Below are positions 1 to 8,768 of a DNA stretch of 64,000 bases, piece after piece (the stretch's first letter is position 1; each line of letters opens with the position of its first letter). The DNA comes from Acinetobacter sp. WCHA45 (GTDB lineage Bacteria; Pseudomonadota; Gammaproteobacteria; Pseudomonadales; Moraxellaceae), in the NCBI RefSeq assembly GCF_002165255.2, contig NZ_CP028561.1, positions 1,612,001 to 1,676,000 of the forward strand, in the 5' to 3' direction. The notes below the pieces were generated by a model. That model saw nothing but the letters and a program-made list of their open reading frames with translations, did no database searches and was not told where the DNA came from. The translations under genes and the position numbers were made by a program.

Positions 1-123
1 ATCCTTTAACATTAAAGAAACTAAATCTTTAATTGCTATTTCTAGATCCTCAACCTTCTGATTTTTATGGATAATGTTAACTAGTTCAGAAATATTATCT
101 CTTATCGTCAAAATACTTTTCAT
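1..123 (-). CDS. Possible partial small ORF running off the left edge
   Basis: An ATG at 123 opens at least 41 codons without a stop, starting MKSILTIRDN, and continues past position 1. I do not recognise the product. The start lies only a few bases after the terminator hairpin I assign to acnB, leaving no room for a promoter, and there is no clear ribosome binding site. It could be the head of a real gene or a chance opening in AT-rich DNA. Confidence 0.25.
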   Translation of the reverse strand, partial: MKSILTIRDNISELVNIIHKNQKVEDLEIAIKDLVSLMLKD

Positions 124-128
124 TTTAT

Positions 129-160
129 AAAAAATAAGGGCTGATTACTCAGCCCTTATT
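129..160 (-). terminator. Rho-independent terminator after acnB
   Basis: The arms AATAAGGGCTGA and TCAGCCCTTATT form a stem with a very short loop, followed on the minus strand by a T-rich run. It lies about 80 bases after the acnB stop. A weaker hairpin (AAAAGCC/GGCTTTT, around 208-225) lies between but lacks a T run on the minus strand. Confidence 0.75.
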
Positions 161-239
161 TTAGCTTTTTGCTCAAACAAAGCATAGCTTTGTTCTTGCG
201 CTAGGGAAAAGCCTTTCGGCTTTTCTTGATCTTAGCTCA

Positions 240-2879
240 TTAAGTCAATTGAGCAGCCTGAATCTTCTTGGTATCAACTTGATCAGCTTCTTTTGTATAT
301 TCGCTCATCTTGTCGAAGTTCAAGTATTTGTAGATGTCAGCAGCAGCGCTGTCAATTTGTGACGCGTACTGTTGATATTCTTCTGGGCTTGGTAATTTAC
401 CAAGAACAGCAGCGACAGATGCAAGCTCAGCAGAAGCTAAGTAAACGTTTGCACCTTGACCTAAACGGTTCGGGAAGTTACGAGTAGAAGTTGATACACA
501 TGTTGTGTTCGGTGCTACACGTGCTTGGTTACCCATACACAATGAACAGCCCGGCATCTCAGTACGCGCACCAGCACGGCCATAGATGTTATACAAGCCT
601 TCTTCCATCAACTGGTGCTCATCCATACGTGTTGGTGGAGCCAACCATAAGCGAGTAGACAATGAACCACCAGGTACTTTGTCAAGTAACTGACCAGCTG
701 CACGGAAGTGACCGATGTTGGTCATACAAGAACCGATGAATACTTCATCAATCTTGTCGCCTTGAACGTCAGAAAGAAGTTTTGCGTCATCTGGATCGTT
801 CGGGCAGCAAAGAATTGGTTCTTTGATGTCAGCTAGATCGATTTCGTAAACTTTTAAGTATTCAGCATCAGCATCAGCTTTTAACAAGCTTGGGTTGTCT
901 AACCACTTCTGCATGTTTTCAGCACGGCGCGCCATAGTACGAGCATCGCCATAACCTTCTGCGATCATCCACTTCAACATGGTGATGTTAGAACGTAGGT
1001 ATTCAGCAACTTTCTCTTCAGAAAGTGTGATTGAACAGCCCGCAGCAGAACGCTCAGCAGATGCATCAGAAAGTTCAAATGCTTGCTCAACAGTCAAGTC
1101 ATTTTCCATTTCTGTTAAGTCGATCTCAAGGATACGACCAGAGAAGATGTTTTTCTTACCTTTCTTCTCTACAGTTAAGTCACCAGCTTTGATCGCGTAG
1201 TAAGGAATCGCATGTACAAGGTCACGTAAAGTGATACCAGGCTGCATTTTACCTTTGAACTTAACAAGTACAGATTCAGGCATATCAAGTGGCATAACGC
1301 CAGTTGCAGCTGCGAACGCAACCAGACCAGAACCCGCTGGGAATGAAATACCGATTGGGAAACGAGTATGTGAGTCACCACCAGTACCTACTGTATCTGG
1401 AAGTAACATACGGTTTAACCAAGAGTGGATAATACCGTCACCAGGACGTAAAGATACACCACCACGGTTCATGATAAAGTCAGGTAATGTATGGTGAGTT
1501 GTTACGTCAACTGGTTTTGGATAAGCAGCAGTGTGACAGAAAGACTGCATCACTAAGTCAGCTGAGAAGCCCAAGCACGCTAAGTCTTTTAACTCGTCAC
1601 GCGTCATTGGACCTGTTGTATCTTGAGAACCAACAGTTGTCATCTTAGGTTCACAGTAAGTACCTGGACGGATACCTTGACCTTCAGGAAGACCACATGC
1701 ACGACCAACCATCTTCTGAGCTTGTGTAAAGCCTTTACCAGTGTCAGCAGGTTGTACTGGAGTACGGAATAAAGTAGAAGGTGCAAGACCTAATTCTTCA
1801 CGTGCTTTCGCAGTTAAACCACGACCAATGATCAAGTTAATACGACCACCAGCACGTACTTCGTCTAAAAGTACAGGCGTTTTAAGCTCAGCTTCTGCAA
1901 TTTGTGCACCGTCTTTGAATGCAGTAACTTTTGCAGCAGTATGATCAATTTTCAATACAACTTCGTCGCCCATGTTCATGTTGGCAACGTCGATTTCTAC
2001 AGGTAATGCACCTGCATCTTCCATTGTATTGAAGAAAATTGGAGCGATCTTAGAACCTAAGCACACACCACCATCTTTTTTGTTTGGAATGTGCGGAAGT
2101 TCGTTACCGAAGAACCAAAGTACAGAGTTCGTTGCAGATTTACGAGAAGAACCTGTACCAACAACGTCACCCACGTAAGCAACTTGGTTGCCTTTCGCGA
2201 TTAATTCTTTGATTTGGTTTAATGGACCAACTTCACCTGGTTTTTCAGGGTTGATACCGTCACGCTCGTTTTTCAACATTGCATTTGCGTGTAATGGGAT
2301 ATCTGGACGGCTCCAAGCGTCTTGAGCTGGAGACAAGTCATCGGTATTTGTCTCACCTGTTACTTTAAACACAGTGATTTTGATTTCTTCTGGAACGTCA
2401 GCACGGCTTGTGAACCATTCTGCTTCAGCCCAAGATTGTAAAACAGCTTTAGCCGCAGCATTGCCTGCTTTTGCTTTGTCTGCTACGTCATGGAATGCAT
2501 CAAATACAAGAAGAGTTTTCTTCAATGCTTCTGCAGCTAATTCAGCAAGCTCAGCATTGTCAAGAAGTTCAACTAAAGGAGCAACGTTATAACCACCAAG
2601 CATCGTACCTAGTAAGTAAACTGCACGCTCTTTAGTTACAAGTGGAGAAGTTGCTTCGCCTTTTGCTAGAGCAGCCAAGAAAGCAGCTTTAACATATGCA
2701 GCTTGGTCAACACCTGCTGGAACACGGTTTTCAAGCAAATCTACTAAAAATGCTTCTTCGCCTGCTGGTGGATTTTTTAATAAAGTTACAAGTTCAGCAG
2801 TTTGAGCATCATCAAGCGGCTTCGGTGGGACTCCGAGTGCGGCACGTTCTTCAACGTGTTGGCGGTAAGCTTCTAGCAC
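240..2879 (-). CDS. acnB: Aconitate hydratase B
   Basis: Cytoplasmic 4Fe-4S enzyme that isomerises citrate to isocitrate in the TCA cycle; AcnB enzymes also act on 2-methylcitrate intermediates. The 879-residue protein is close to the E. coli AcnB length and matches it from the first residues (MLEAYRQHVEERAALG). The order is an N-terminal HEAT-like region, a swivel domain (about 165-390), then the catalytic domains. Likely cluster ligands are Cys718 (in GSCMTN) and Cys778/Cys781 (in MPGCSLCMGN). The start codon is GTG, chosen because an AGAGGAAT ribosome binding site lies 8 bases upstream and the family N-terminus is kept. It is a single-gene unit with a terminator near 129-160. Family knowledge: AcnB apo-protein can bind mRNA; nothing here tests that. 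Confidence 0.97.
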   Translation of the reverse strand: MLEAYRQHVEERAALGVPPKPLDDAQTAELVTLLKNPPAGEEAFLVDLLENRVPAGVDQAAYVKAAFLAALAKGEATSPLVTKERAVYLLGTMLGGYNVAPLVELLDNAELAELAAEALKKTLLVFDAFHDVADKAKAGNAAAKAVLQSWAEAEWFTSRADVPEEIKITVFKVTGETNTDDLSPAQDAWSRPDIPLHANAMLKNERDGINPEKPGEVGPLNQIKELIAKGNQVAYVGDVVGTGSSRKSATNSVLWFFGNELPHIPNKKDGGVCLGSKIAPIFFNTMEDAGALPVEIDVANMNMGDEVVLKIDHTAAKVTAFKDGAQIAEAELKTPVLLDEVRAGGRINLIIGRGLTAKAREELGLAPSTLFRTPVQPADTGKGFTQAQKMVGRACGLPEGQGIRPGTYCEPKMTTVGSQDTTGPMTRDELKDLACLGFSADLVMQSFCHTAAYPKPVDVTTHHTLPDFIMNRGGVSLRPGDGIIHSWLNRMLLPDTVGTGGDSHTRFPIGISFPAGSGLVAFAAATGVMPLDMPESVLVKFKGKMQPGITLRDLVHAIPYYAIKAGDLTVEKKGKKNIFSGRILEIDLTEMENDLTVEQAFELSDASAERSAAGCSITLSEEKVAEYLRSNITMLKWMIAEGYGDARTMARRAENMQKWLDNPSLLKADADAEYLKVYEIDLADIKEPILCCPNDPDDAKLLSDVQGDKIDEVFIGSCMTNIGHFRAAGQLLDKVPGGSLSTRLWLAPPTRMDEHQLMEEGLYNIYGRAGARTEMPGCSLCMGNQARVAPNTTCVSTSTRNFPNRLGQGANVYLASAELASVAAVLGKLPSPEEYQQYASQIDSAAADIYKYLNFDKMSEYTKEADQVDTKKIQAAQLT

Positions 2880-3100
2880 AGTGTTATTCCTCTTTTTTAA
2901 AAAATTACTTGTAAGTTCCAGCTTGCTACAAGCTTTACAAGTAATATGGACAGCAAAATTTTACTAGACTTCGCGTTAAAAGTTAATGCAACTACCGTAT
3001 TTCTACGTGATGCCCATTATTTTATAGCGAAATGTTCATCTCTTTTGAATACCGCTTTGGTCTTAGATCAAAGCTTAATAAAACAACAAATTACATGCAT

Positions 3101-3126
3101 AAAAAAAGACAACTGATGTGTCTTTC
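3101..3126 (-). terminator. Terminator of the small lipoprotein gene
   Basis: AAAGACA and TGTCTTT arms with a 7-base loop, followed on the minus strand by a run of T. It lies directly after the stop at 3138. Confidence 0.65.
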
Positions 3127-3137
3127 AAATAAACCTA

Positions 3138-3500
3138 TTAAAATGATTTATACTTTGGTAGCTGGTCATGTGGTGTAGCCAAGCATTGTTCAGTAAATTT
3201 CTGTTTCAACTGTTCACGTTCTGCATCAGGATTCGCCTTCAGTTGGTCGATTGGCATTGCATATACCGTTTCAATAATTTCAAAGATAAATTTACGTGTT
3301 GTTTCATCTTCAATTTTATCTGCATGTTCTTTTGCTTGCTTTTGTTCAATGCCATTTTGACGGTCCAAAGTAATTGAACGCGCTGCATTGCCCACACTGA
3401 CACAATAACCATGCCACTGTTCTGCTGGAGTTAATTGCTTTTTATCTGCACAACCAACTAGCACCAAACCTATTGCAATCAAAAAAACTTTTTTCATCAT
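3138..3500 (-). CDS. Small lipoprotein of unknown function
   Basis: A protein of about 120 residues beginning MMKKVFLIAIGLVLVGCADK. It has a positively charged start, a hydrophobic stretch and the lipobox LVGC, so it should be exported and lipidated at Cys. The rest (about 100 residues) is charged, Lys/Glu/Gln-rich and probably helical, with no family I recognise. An upstream in-frame ATG at 3524 would add eight residues before the signal peptide; I prefer 3500 because the lipoprotein signal then starts normally. It is a single-gene unit with its own terminator. Confidence 0.75.
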   Translation of the reverse strand: MMKKVFLIAIGLVLVGCADKKQLTPAEQWHGYCVSVGNAARSITLDRQNGIEQKQAKEHADKIEDETTRKFIFEIIETVYAMPIDQLKANPDAEREQLKQKFTEQCLATPHDQLPKYKSF

Positions 3501-3600
3501 CGTACTGCGATTAATTTGATGCACACATCATACTGAAAGTTGTTCATTTTGCAAAAAAGAAGCGTTTAAATCAGTATAAGCTGCAATAAAATAATACAAA

Positions 3601-4083
3601 TCATTTACTGCATCGCATGCTATTACCCATTTTCTGACATTTACCGCCTGTAGAAGAAAGATAGGTTGTGCCAGCAACTAAATTATAAGGTTTACCTTTC
3701 GCATCCCAACATCTTACACCATTGCAATTCTTCACAGGGATCAGTGCTTCGCTAGCAGCTGTAATGGTTGCATTTGAGGTTGCAGTAGTTGTACCTGTTG
3801 ATTTCACTGTTTGGGTTGTTACCGTTGGAACATTTTTTTGTTCTTTGTTATTGGGCACGGAAACATTTATTTCACTGGGAGTTGTCACTGTTGCATTTAC
3901 ATTTTTTTTAGTTGGATCAAGTTGAGGATCTTGCTTCTGAGTGGGTGGTGGTGTTGCAGAATAAGTCGTTACCCCTTTCGAATCGACCCATTTATAATAC
4001 TCTTTTGCATGTGCTTGGAATGTAAAGCTGAGTAATATTAAGCCTATAGTTGCCAAAAGTTGACTTAAAGTGACAGGTTTCAT
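3601..4083 (-). CDS. DUF4124-domain secreted protein
   Basis: A 160-residue protein with a signal peptide ending near QAHA (residue 26). The short DUF4124 motif follows, YKWVDSKGVTTYSATPPP, which is typical of small periplasmic or envelope proteins of unknown role. The middle (about 50-115) is low-complexity, rich in Thr, Val, Ser and Asn, and looks disordered. The C-terminus has four Cys (NCNGVRCWDAKG, GGKCQKMG, MRCSK) that could form disulfides in the periplasm. The ATG at 4083 follows a GGAGAGAG ribosome binding site. It lies downstream of tamB but is separated from it by a terminator. No function can be assigned. Confidence 0.8.
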   Translation of the reverse strand: MKPVTLSQLLATIGLILLSFTFQAHAKEYYKWVDSKGVTTYSATPPPTQKQDPQLDPTKKNVNATVTTPSEINVSVPNNKEQKNVPTVTTQTVKSTGTTTATSNATITAASEALIPVKNCNGVRCWDAKGKPYNLVAGTTYLSSTGGKCQKMGNSMRCSK

Positions 4084-4168
4084 CTACTCTCTCCAAAAAA
4101 TGTCATTAATCTATATATTTATCAATAGCTTATTTTTATTTTAGCATATTTTTAAAAATACCTAGCAT

Positions 4169-4204
4169 AAAAAAACCTGCTTTATTTTCATAAAACAGGT
4201 TTTC
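4169..4204 (-). terminator. Terminator after tamB
   Basis: AAAACCTG and CAGGTTTT arms around a 12-15-base AT-rich loop, followed by T residues on the minus strand. It lies about 10 bases after the tamB stop and ends the tamA-tamB transcript. Confidence 0.75.
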
Positions 4205-4214
4205 TAAAAAAGCT

Positions 4215-7200
4215 TTAAAAACGCCAATTATAGAATACGTCAATGGCTCTCTCTAAAGATTGACTTGCTTCTAAGTATAAACGGCGATTCATTTGATAAC
4301 GTAAGGTCAATTTATTTACAGGTGTAAAGACACCAATACCATAGCGGATAAATAAATCTGGTGTGATATACCCTGTCAGGCTGACTTGAGTATCATCTCC
4401 TGTACCCTGTGCATCCAATGCCAGTCCGCTCAGACCAAAAGTTCGACCAATCTGATTCGTTAACGCCCGTGTTCCTCCTAAGCCCATACTGATGCCTGCG
4501 GCTGCAATGGTATTGTTTACATCAGATTTAAAGCCTTCTGTATTACTTAGGCCGCTACTTCCTTCATTGATACGACCTGTGACCAATGCATTCAATGCTT
4601 CTTGTTCAGATAAACCTGCATCATTATAAATTTGAACATTTGGAACGGTTGCTGTCCCAGTCACACGTAAACCAACCATACTACCTTGGACTGATTTATT
4701 CGCATCAATATCAAGTGTTGGATTCGCAAGTGGACCGTTAAAACGTGCAATTGCGCGGTTCAAATCTAAGCTTTGACCATAAGCTTCAATCTTCACTTTC
4801 TGACTTACACCAATCGCACCATTTGCTCGCATTGCAGTTTCTAAACCACGTTGTGATAAATGCAAGCGACCAACCAATGGAATATTACTTTCAAAACCTT
4901 GGAAGATCACTTGATTGCCCAATGTCAGAGTCATATCCGCGCGAATATCCCACGGTTTAGCTGCTTTTAATGTCGCAAGTAAATCTTGCCCTTGCTGTAC
5001 AACTCGTACATCTGGTGAAATATTTACAACTGGTGCGGTAGTCTCTGGCATTGAAATACGCGCGCGAGGAACATCAATTGACCCTTTCAAGCTTAAGCGC
5101 TGATCAAATGGATAAACATCAAGGCTTAAATCAGGCTGGACAATTGCAGTGATCATCGGTGCCTGACGAATCAATAGGTTATCACCTTTTAAGGTTAATG
5201 CCAGATGGGGTTCCTCTTTCCAGTCAAAACTACCTTTTAATCGCCCAACCCCTTGTCCACTGTTGAACGCACCATCAATACTGGCTGAATCTTGTCGAAT
5301 AGACGAATAAAGCTGAATGTTGTTTAGATTTACAGGCAGTGAAATCATACTAATTGCGCCATTTTTTAAGCGCATTTCACCTGTAAATTGTGGTTGAGTC
5401 AGTGTGCCATTAATTTTTCCAGCCAGTGCAAGCGTGCCCGCCATTGAACGCACATCTTTAATAAATGGCTTGAATACTTTGAGTTGTACATTATCAAAAG
5501 CCACTTCACCACGCATTGGCATTCCATTTTGAAATGGATTCACGATCACGTTAGCGTAACCTGTACCAATGTCCGGTGTTTTCATATCCACACGGAATAA
5601 TAAGCCATCATTGACACTTTTCGCGATTAAGCTCAATTCATCATAGCTGACTGTGGTCGCAATATCTTGAGGATCATCAGGTGCAAGGCCCAATGCTCCT
5701 TTACGAGTGACTAAACTTGCATCTAGTTTTGGGCGACTACCTTTAGCCCACGAAGCTTGAGCATAACCATTCAGTTGACCAGTAACTGCTAAACCTTCTG
5801 GCATAAATACCGCAAAATCATTTAAATCTAGATTTTTAGTAACAAGTGAAAAATTACCTTTATTTTGGCTAATACGTGCCGATTGATCTAAACAAACCTG
5901 ACTATGCAGACTTTGCCAACAATGCTGTCCAATATAAAGTTCAGACTGGGCTGTAGAATAAATGATCGCTGCACTTTGATTTTGTACTAAATCAATACGG
6001 CGTGATTTAAAGTGACCTTTTTGTAATTGTCCTAACCATTCATTGTTCTGATTGAAACCACCTGCAAGCTGTACATAAAAATTAGATTGGCGATTATTAC
6101 TTTCAACTTTTAATATATGTGCTTTGCGCGTGCCGCCTAAGTTAATCGTTGCATTTTCTATTTCACGATTACCACTACGTAAATGATCAACTTTGGCAAC
6201 TAATAATGTAGGTATTGCTTCAGAAGTCGGCAATTCACCCTGAATACGCAGCGATTTAACGCTTGCCACATCCTTAAATGCGAAATTATCCACGGCAATA
6301 TTTGCTGTTGCTTTTAAACGTGGTTGTGATTGAACGTTTAAAACGCCGTAGGCACGACCTTGCAAACCTGGATAAATCTCATACAAGGCTGGAGCATTTA
6401 GTTTCACTCTTAAACTTTGTGCATTGCCTGTGGCTTGTAACTGGTTCTGAGCATAGGCAAAAAATAAGTTATTGGCTTCAAACTGTTGCGGTAAAAAACC
6501 TTTCTGGTTGGAGTCTAGCAACAAAGTAAGGTTACCACGACCACGAACAGGTTTATTATTCAGAAAACCTGCCGCGTTTAAATCCCGAATATCGATGCGC
6601 TTCAGCTTTTCAGACCAAACACCTTGTGTTTTAACATGCCCTGAGAGTTCACCTTTAAGTGTTGAAACAAAATACTGTGGTTTGAAGCGTACTAAAGATG
6701 CATTGATATCCCAACCAAGTTTATCTTTTAGGTTCACAGCACCTGTAGCAAAAATCTTACCTGCCACGCCATCATGTTTTAACTCATTAATTTTTATATA
6801 TTCTGGTGTTCCTGCCACGTTGATTTTCAACAATCCATTGCCTTGATTTAATGCATTTAATGAACCGCTGTAATCAACTGCAAAACTTTTAAAACCTCCA
6901 CCAGACTTCTGATCATTAAATATTAAAGCGGCTGTACTTTTGCCTTTTAATGCAACGGTTTCTATACGATCTGACTGAACAATTTGACCTTTTAAATCAA
7001 TACGATCAAATTGAATGATCTGTCGATTCGGTTTTGCAAAACCAGTTGCTTTAATATCGCCATTTAATAAATTAACAGGTGCAGTAGCAACGACTGTTTG
7101 TGGATTAAAATTCTTGGCTTTAAGCTGAGCCTGCCAGGCTAACTGTTGCTTTTCAGTAGGTAGTTTAACTTTTGCTTGCCCAGATAAACTCCCTTTCGCA

Positions 7201-8720
7201 GCCTGATAACGAAAGTTTTCAACATTCAGTAGATTTGATTTTATATCAAGACGGGCATCATATTTACCCGTTGGTAATAATGCTTTCTCATGAGGTTTCA
7301 CTGTTGTAGAAACATAGATATCTTGTTGACCTTGTTTTAAGGCGATGTCGGTATGACCGTCTTCGCTAGTCAACCAACCAATATAAGGAACTGCCCGATC
7401 TATATTTTTCCATGCCACATTTAATAGCATCGGCTGTGGTTTGTGATCTTTCGATGCAGCTTGATTGAGTTTAACAGCCCAAGTTTCATATTGATCAAAA
7501 GCAAGCTGTGCACTTAAAGCTAAACCTTTTTCAATAGACCCAGATGAACTTAAATTAGCATCTAAATTAGGCGGTAAAAAATCCTTTGCGATTTGCGGAA
7601 CTGTTTTATCTTTAGGATTTAAATGATCCAAACGACCTTGAATATCCCATGAAACATGCTCATGCCAATTGACTAAACCTTTGAGCGCAATAGATCCACC
7701 CATTAATTGACCATTAAAATCTTGAATATTCAATTGATTCTTTAGATCTGTCTCCATTAAAGCATTGTATTTACCTTCGGGGATTTTCTCACCTGTCAAA
7801 TCGGTATCTAGATTTAAAACCAATTTTCGAATATCGCCGCTAAATCTTGCAACACCATCTTTGGCAAATAATTTCTGTTCTTGCAACAAAGGTAAATGAT
7901 AATTTTTAAAAAGCAGTTCGCCTTGCATCGGTACGTGATCACGCACTGGGTGTATAACAGCCCAACCTGTTAATAAATCTGGGGTCTGTGTTGCGACACC
8001 TGCTTTTAATGTATCTAAAGATCCCGCTGCAACAACTTTAATAGTATAAATATTTAAACTTTTTAACGATGGAATAATTAGATCTGCTTTCGCATTAATT
8101 GGATATTTACCACTAAAATCCATTTTCCCTGTGGCGTGTTGGACTGCCAAATATCCCATATCCATTTTAGAATCCTTAAACTCTAATTTGGTTCCAGACC
8201 ATAGGGCATCTTTCAAGTAAATATCATTAAAACCAACTTTCGATGTTTGAGTTTTAATCTCAAGATGATCAAGAGTTGCTTCATCTACACGCAATACGAA
8301 TGGAAGTTTGATTGCATCAAAGGCAAATGGCTTACCTGAAGGCGATTTTTTGTTGATCACTTTCAGATTACGTACATCAGCATGACTTAAATGTATTTCT
8401 TTATTTAAGATTGCGCGCCAACCAAGAGAAACATCAGCACGATCCAAAGTAACATCTACAGCTTTTAATTGAACTAAAACATTCTTAAGGATGATTCCTC
8501 TGAGTAAATTCCCACCCTCATATTCATAACGAATCATTTTTTGGCTTTGCATTACCCGATCTAATAAAAAACGACTGCCTTTGTCGGTAGAAATCATAAC
8601 GATTAAAGAGCTAACCAATAACAAAAGTATGATCGACAAAATTAAAACAACACTTCTCACGATGCGTCGTTCTGGTCTTGGTCCAACTGGTGGCGTTAGT
8701 TGCGGTTCTACTTCCGTCAT
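4215..8720 (-). CDS. tamB: Translocation and assembly module inner-membrane subunit TamB
   Basis: A protein of about 1,500 residues with one N-terminal membrane anchor (about 22-45, VVLILSIILLLLVSSLIVMI). A long repetitive AsmA/TamB-like beta-rich body spans the periplasm, and a conserved C-terminal DUF490 region ends in a beta-strand tail (YNWRF). Known role of the family: with TamA it helps insert some outer-membrane proteins, and TamB-like proteins are also implicated in bridging phospholipid transport to the outer membrane. It lies 48 bases after tamA on the same strand, the usual tamAB operon order. A TTG six bases upstream (8726) is in frame; the ATG at 8720 has an AGG about 8 bases before it and is preferred. 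Confidence 0.95.
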   Translation of the reverse strand: MTEVEPQLTPPVGPRPERRIVRSVVLILSIILLLLVSSLIVMISTDKGSRFLLDRVMQSQKMIRYEYEGGNLLRGIILKNVLVQLKAVDVTLDRADVSLGWRAILNKEIHLSHADVRNLKVINKKSPSGKPFAFDAIKLPFVLRVDEATLDHLEIKTQTSKVGFNDIYLKDALWSGTKLEFKDSKMDMGYLAVQHATGKMDFSGKYPINAKADLIIPSLKSLNIYTIKVVAAGSLDTLKAGVATQTPDLLTGWAVIHPVRDHVPMQGELLFKNYHLPLLQEQKLFAKDGVARFSGDIRKLVLNLDTDLTGEKIPEGKYNALMETDLKNQLNIQDFNGQLMGGSIALKGLVNWHEHVSWDIQGRLDHLNPKDKTVPQIAKDFLPPNLDANLSSSGSIEKGLALSAQLAFDQYETWAVKLNQAASKDHKPQPMLLNVAWKNIDRAVPYIGWLTSEDGHTDIALKQGQQDIYVSTTVKPHEKALLPTGKYDARLDIKSNLLNVENFRYQAAKGSLSGQAKVKLPTEKQQLAWQAQLKAKNFNPQTVVATAPVNLLNGDIKATGFAKPNRQIIQFDRIDLKGQIVQSDRIETVALKGKSTAALIFNDQKSGGGFKSFAVDYSGSLNALNQGNGLLKINVAGTPEYIKINELKHDGVAGKIFATGAVNLKDKLGWDINASLVRFKPQYFVSTLKGELSGHVKTQGVWSEKLKRIDIRDLNAAGFLNNKPVRGRGNLTLLLDSNQKGFLPQQFEANNLFFAYAQNQLQATGNAQSLRVKLNAPALYEIYPGLQGRAYGVLNVQSQPRLKATANIAVDNFAFKDVASVKSLRIQGELPTSEAIPTLLVAKVDHLRSGNREIENATINLGGTRKAHILKVESNNRQSNFYVQLAGGFNQNNEWLGQLQKGHFKSRRIDLVQNQSAAIIYSTAQSELYIGQHCWQSLHSQVCLDQSARISQNKGNFSLVTKNLDLNDFAVFMPEGLAVTGQLNGYAQASWAKGSRPKLDASLVTRKGALGLAPDDPQDIATTVSYDELSLIAKSVNDGLLFRVDMKTPDIGTGYANVIVNPFQNGMPMRGEVAFDNVQLKVFKPFIKDVRSMAGTLALAGKINGTLTQPQFTGEMRLKNGAISMISLPVNLNNIQLYSSIRQDSASIDGAFNSGQGVGRLKGSFDWKEEPHLALTLKGDNLLIRQAPMITAIVQPDLSLDVYPFDQRLSLKGSIDVPRARISMPETTAPVVNISPDVRVVQQGQDLLATLKAAKPWDIRADMTLTLGNQVIFQGFESNIPLVGRLHLSQRGLETAMRANGAIGVSQKVKIEAYGQSLDLNRAIARFNGPLANPTLDIDANKSVQGSMVGLRVTGTATVPNVQIYNDAGLSEQEALNALVTGRINEGSSGLSNTEGFKSDVNNTIAAAGISMGLGGTRALTNQIGRTFGLSGLALDAQGTGDDTQVSLTGYITPDLFIRYGIGVFTPVNKLTLRYQMNRRLYLEASQSLERAIDVFYNWRF

Positions 8721-8768
8721 AATCAACCTAAAATTGTTTGAGCTTTTCTAAAGGATGTTTTTAAATTA

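Noticed and set aside
8720..8726. Start of tamB at 8726
   Set aside because: It would be a TTG; the ATG six bases later has the better spacing to the AGG.
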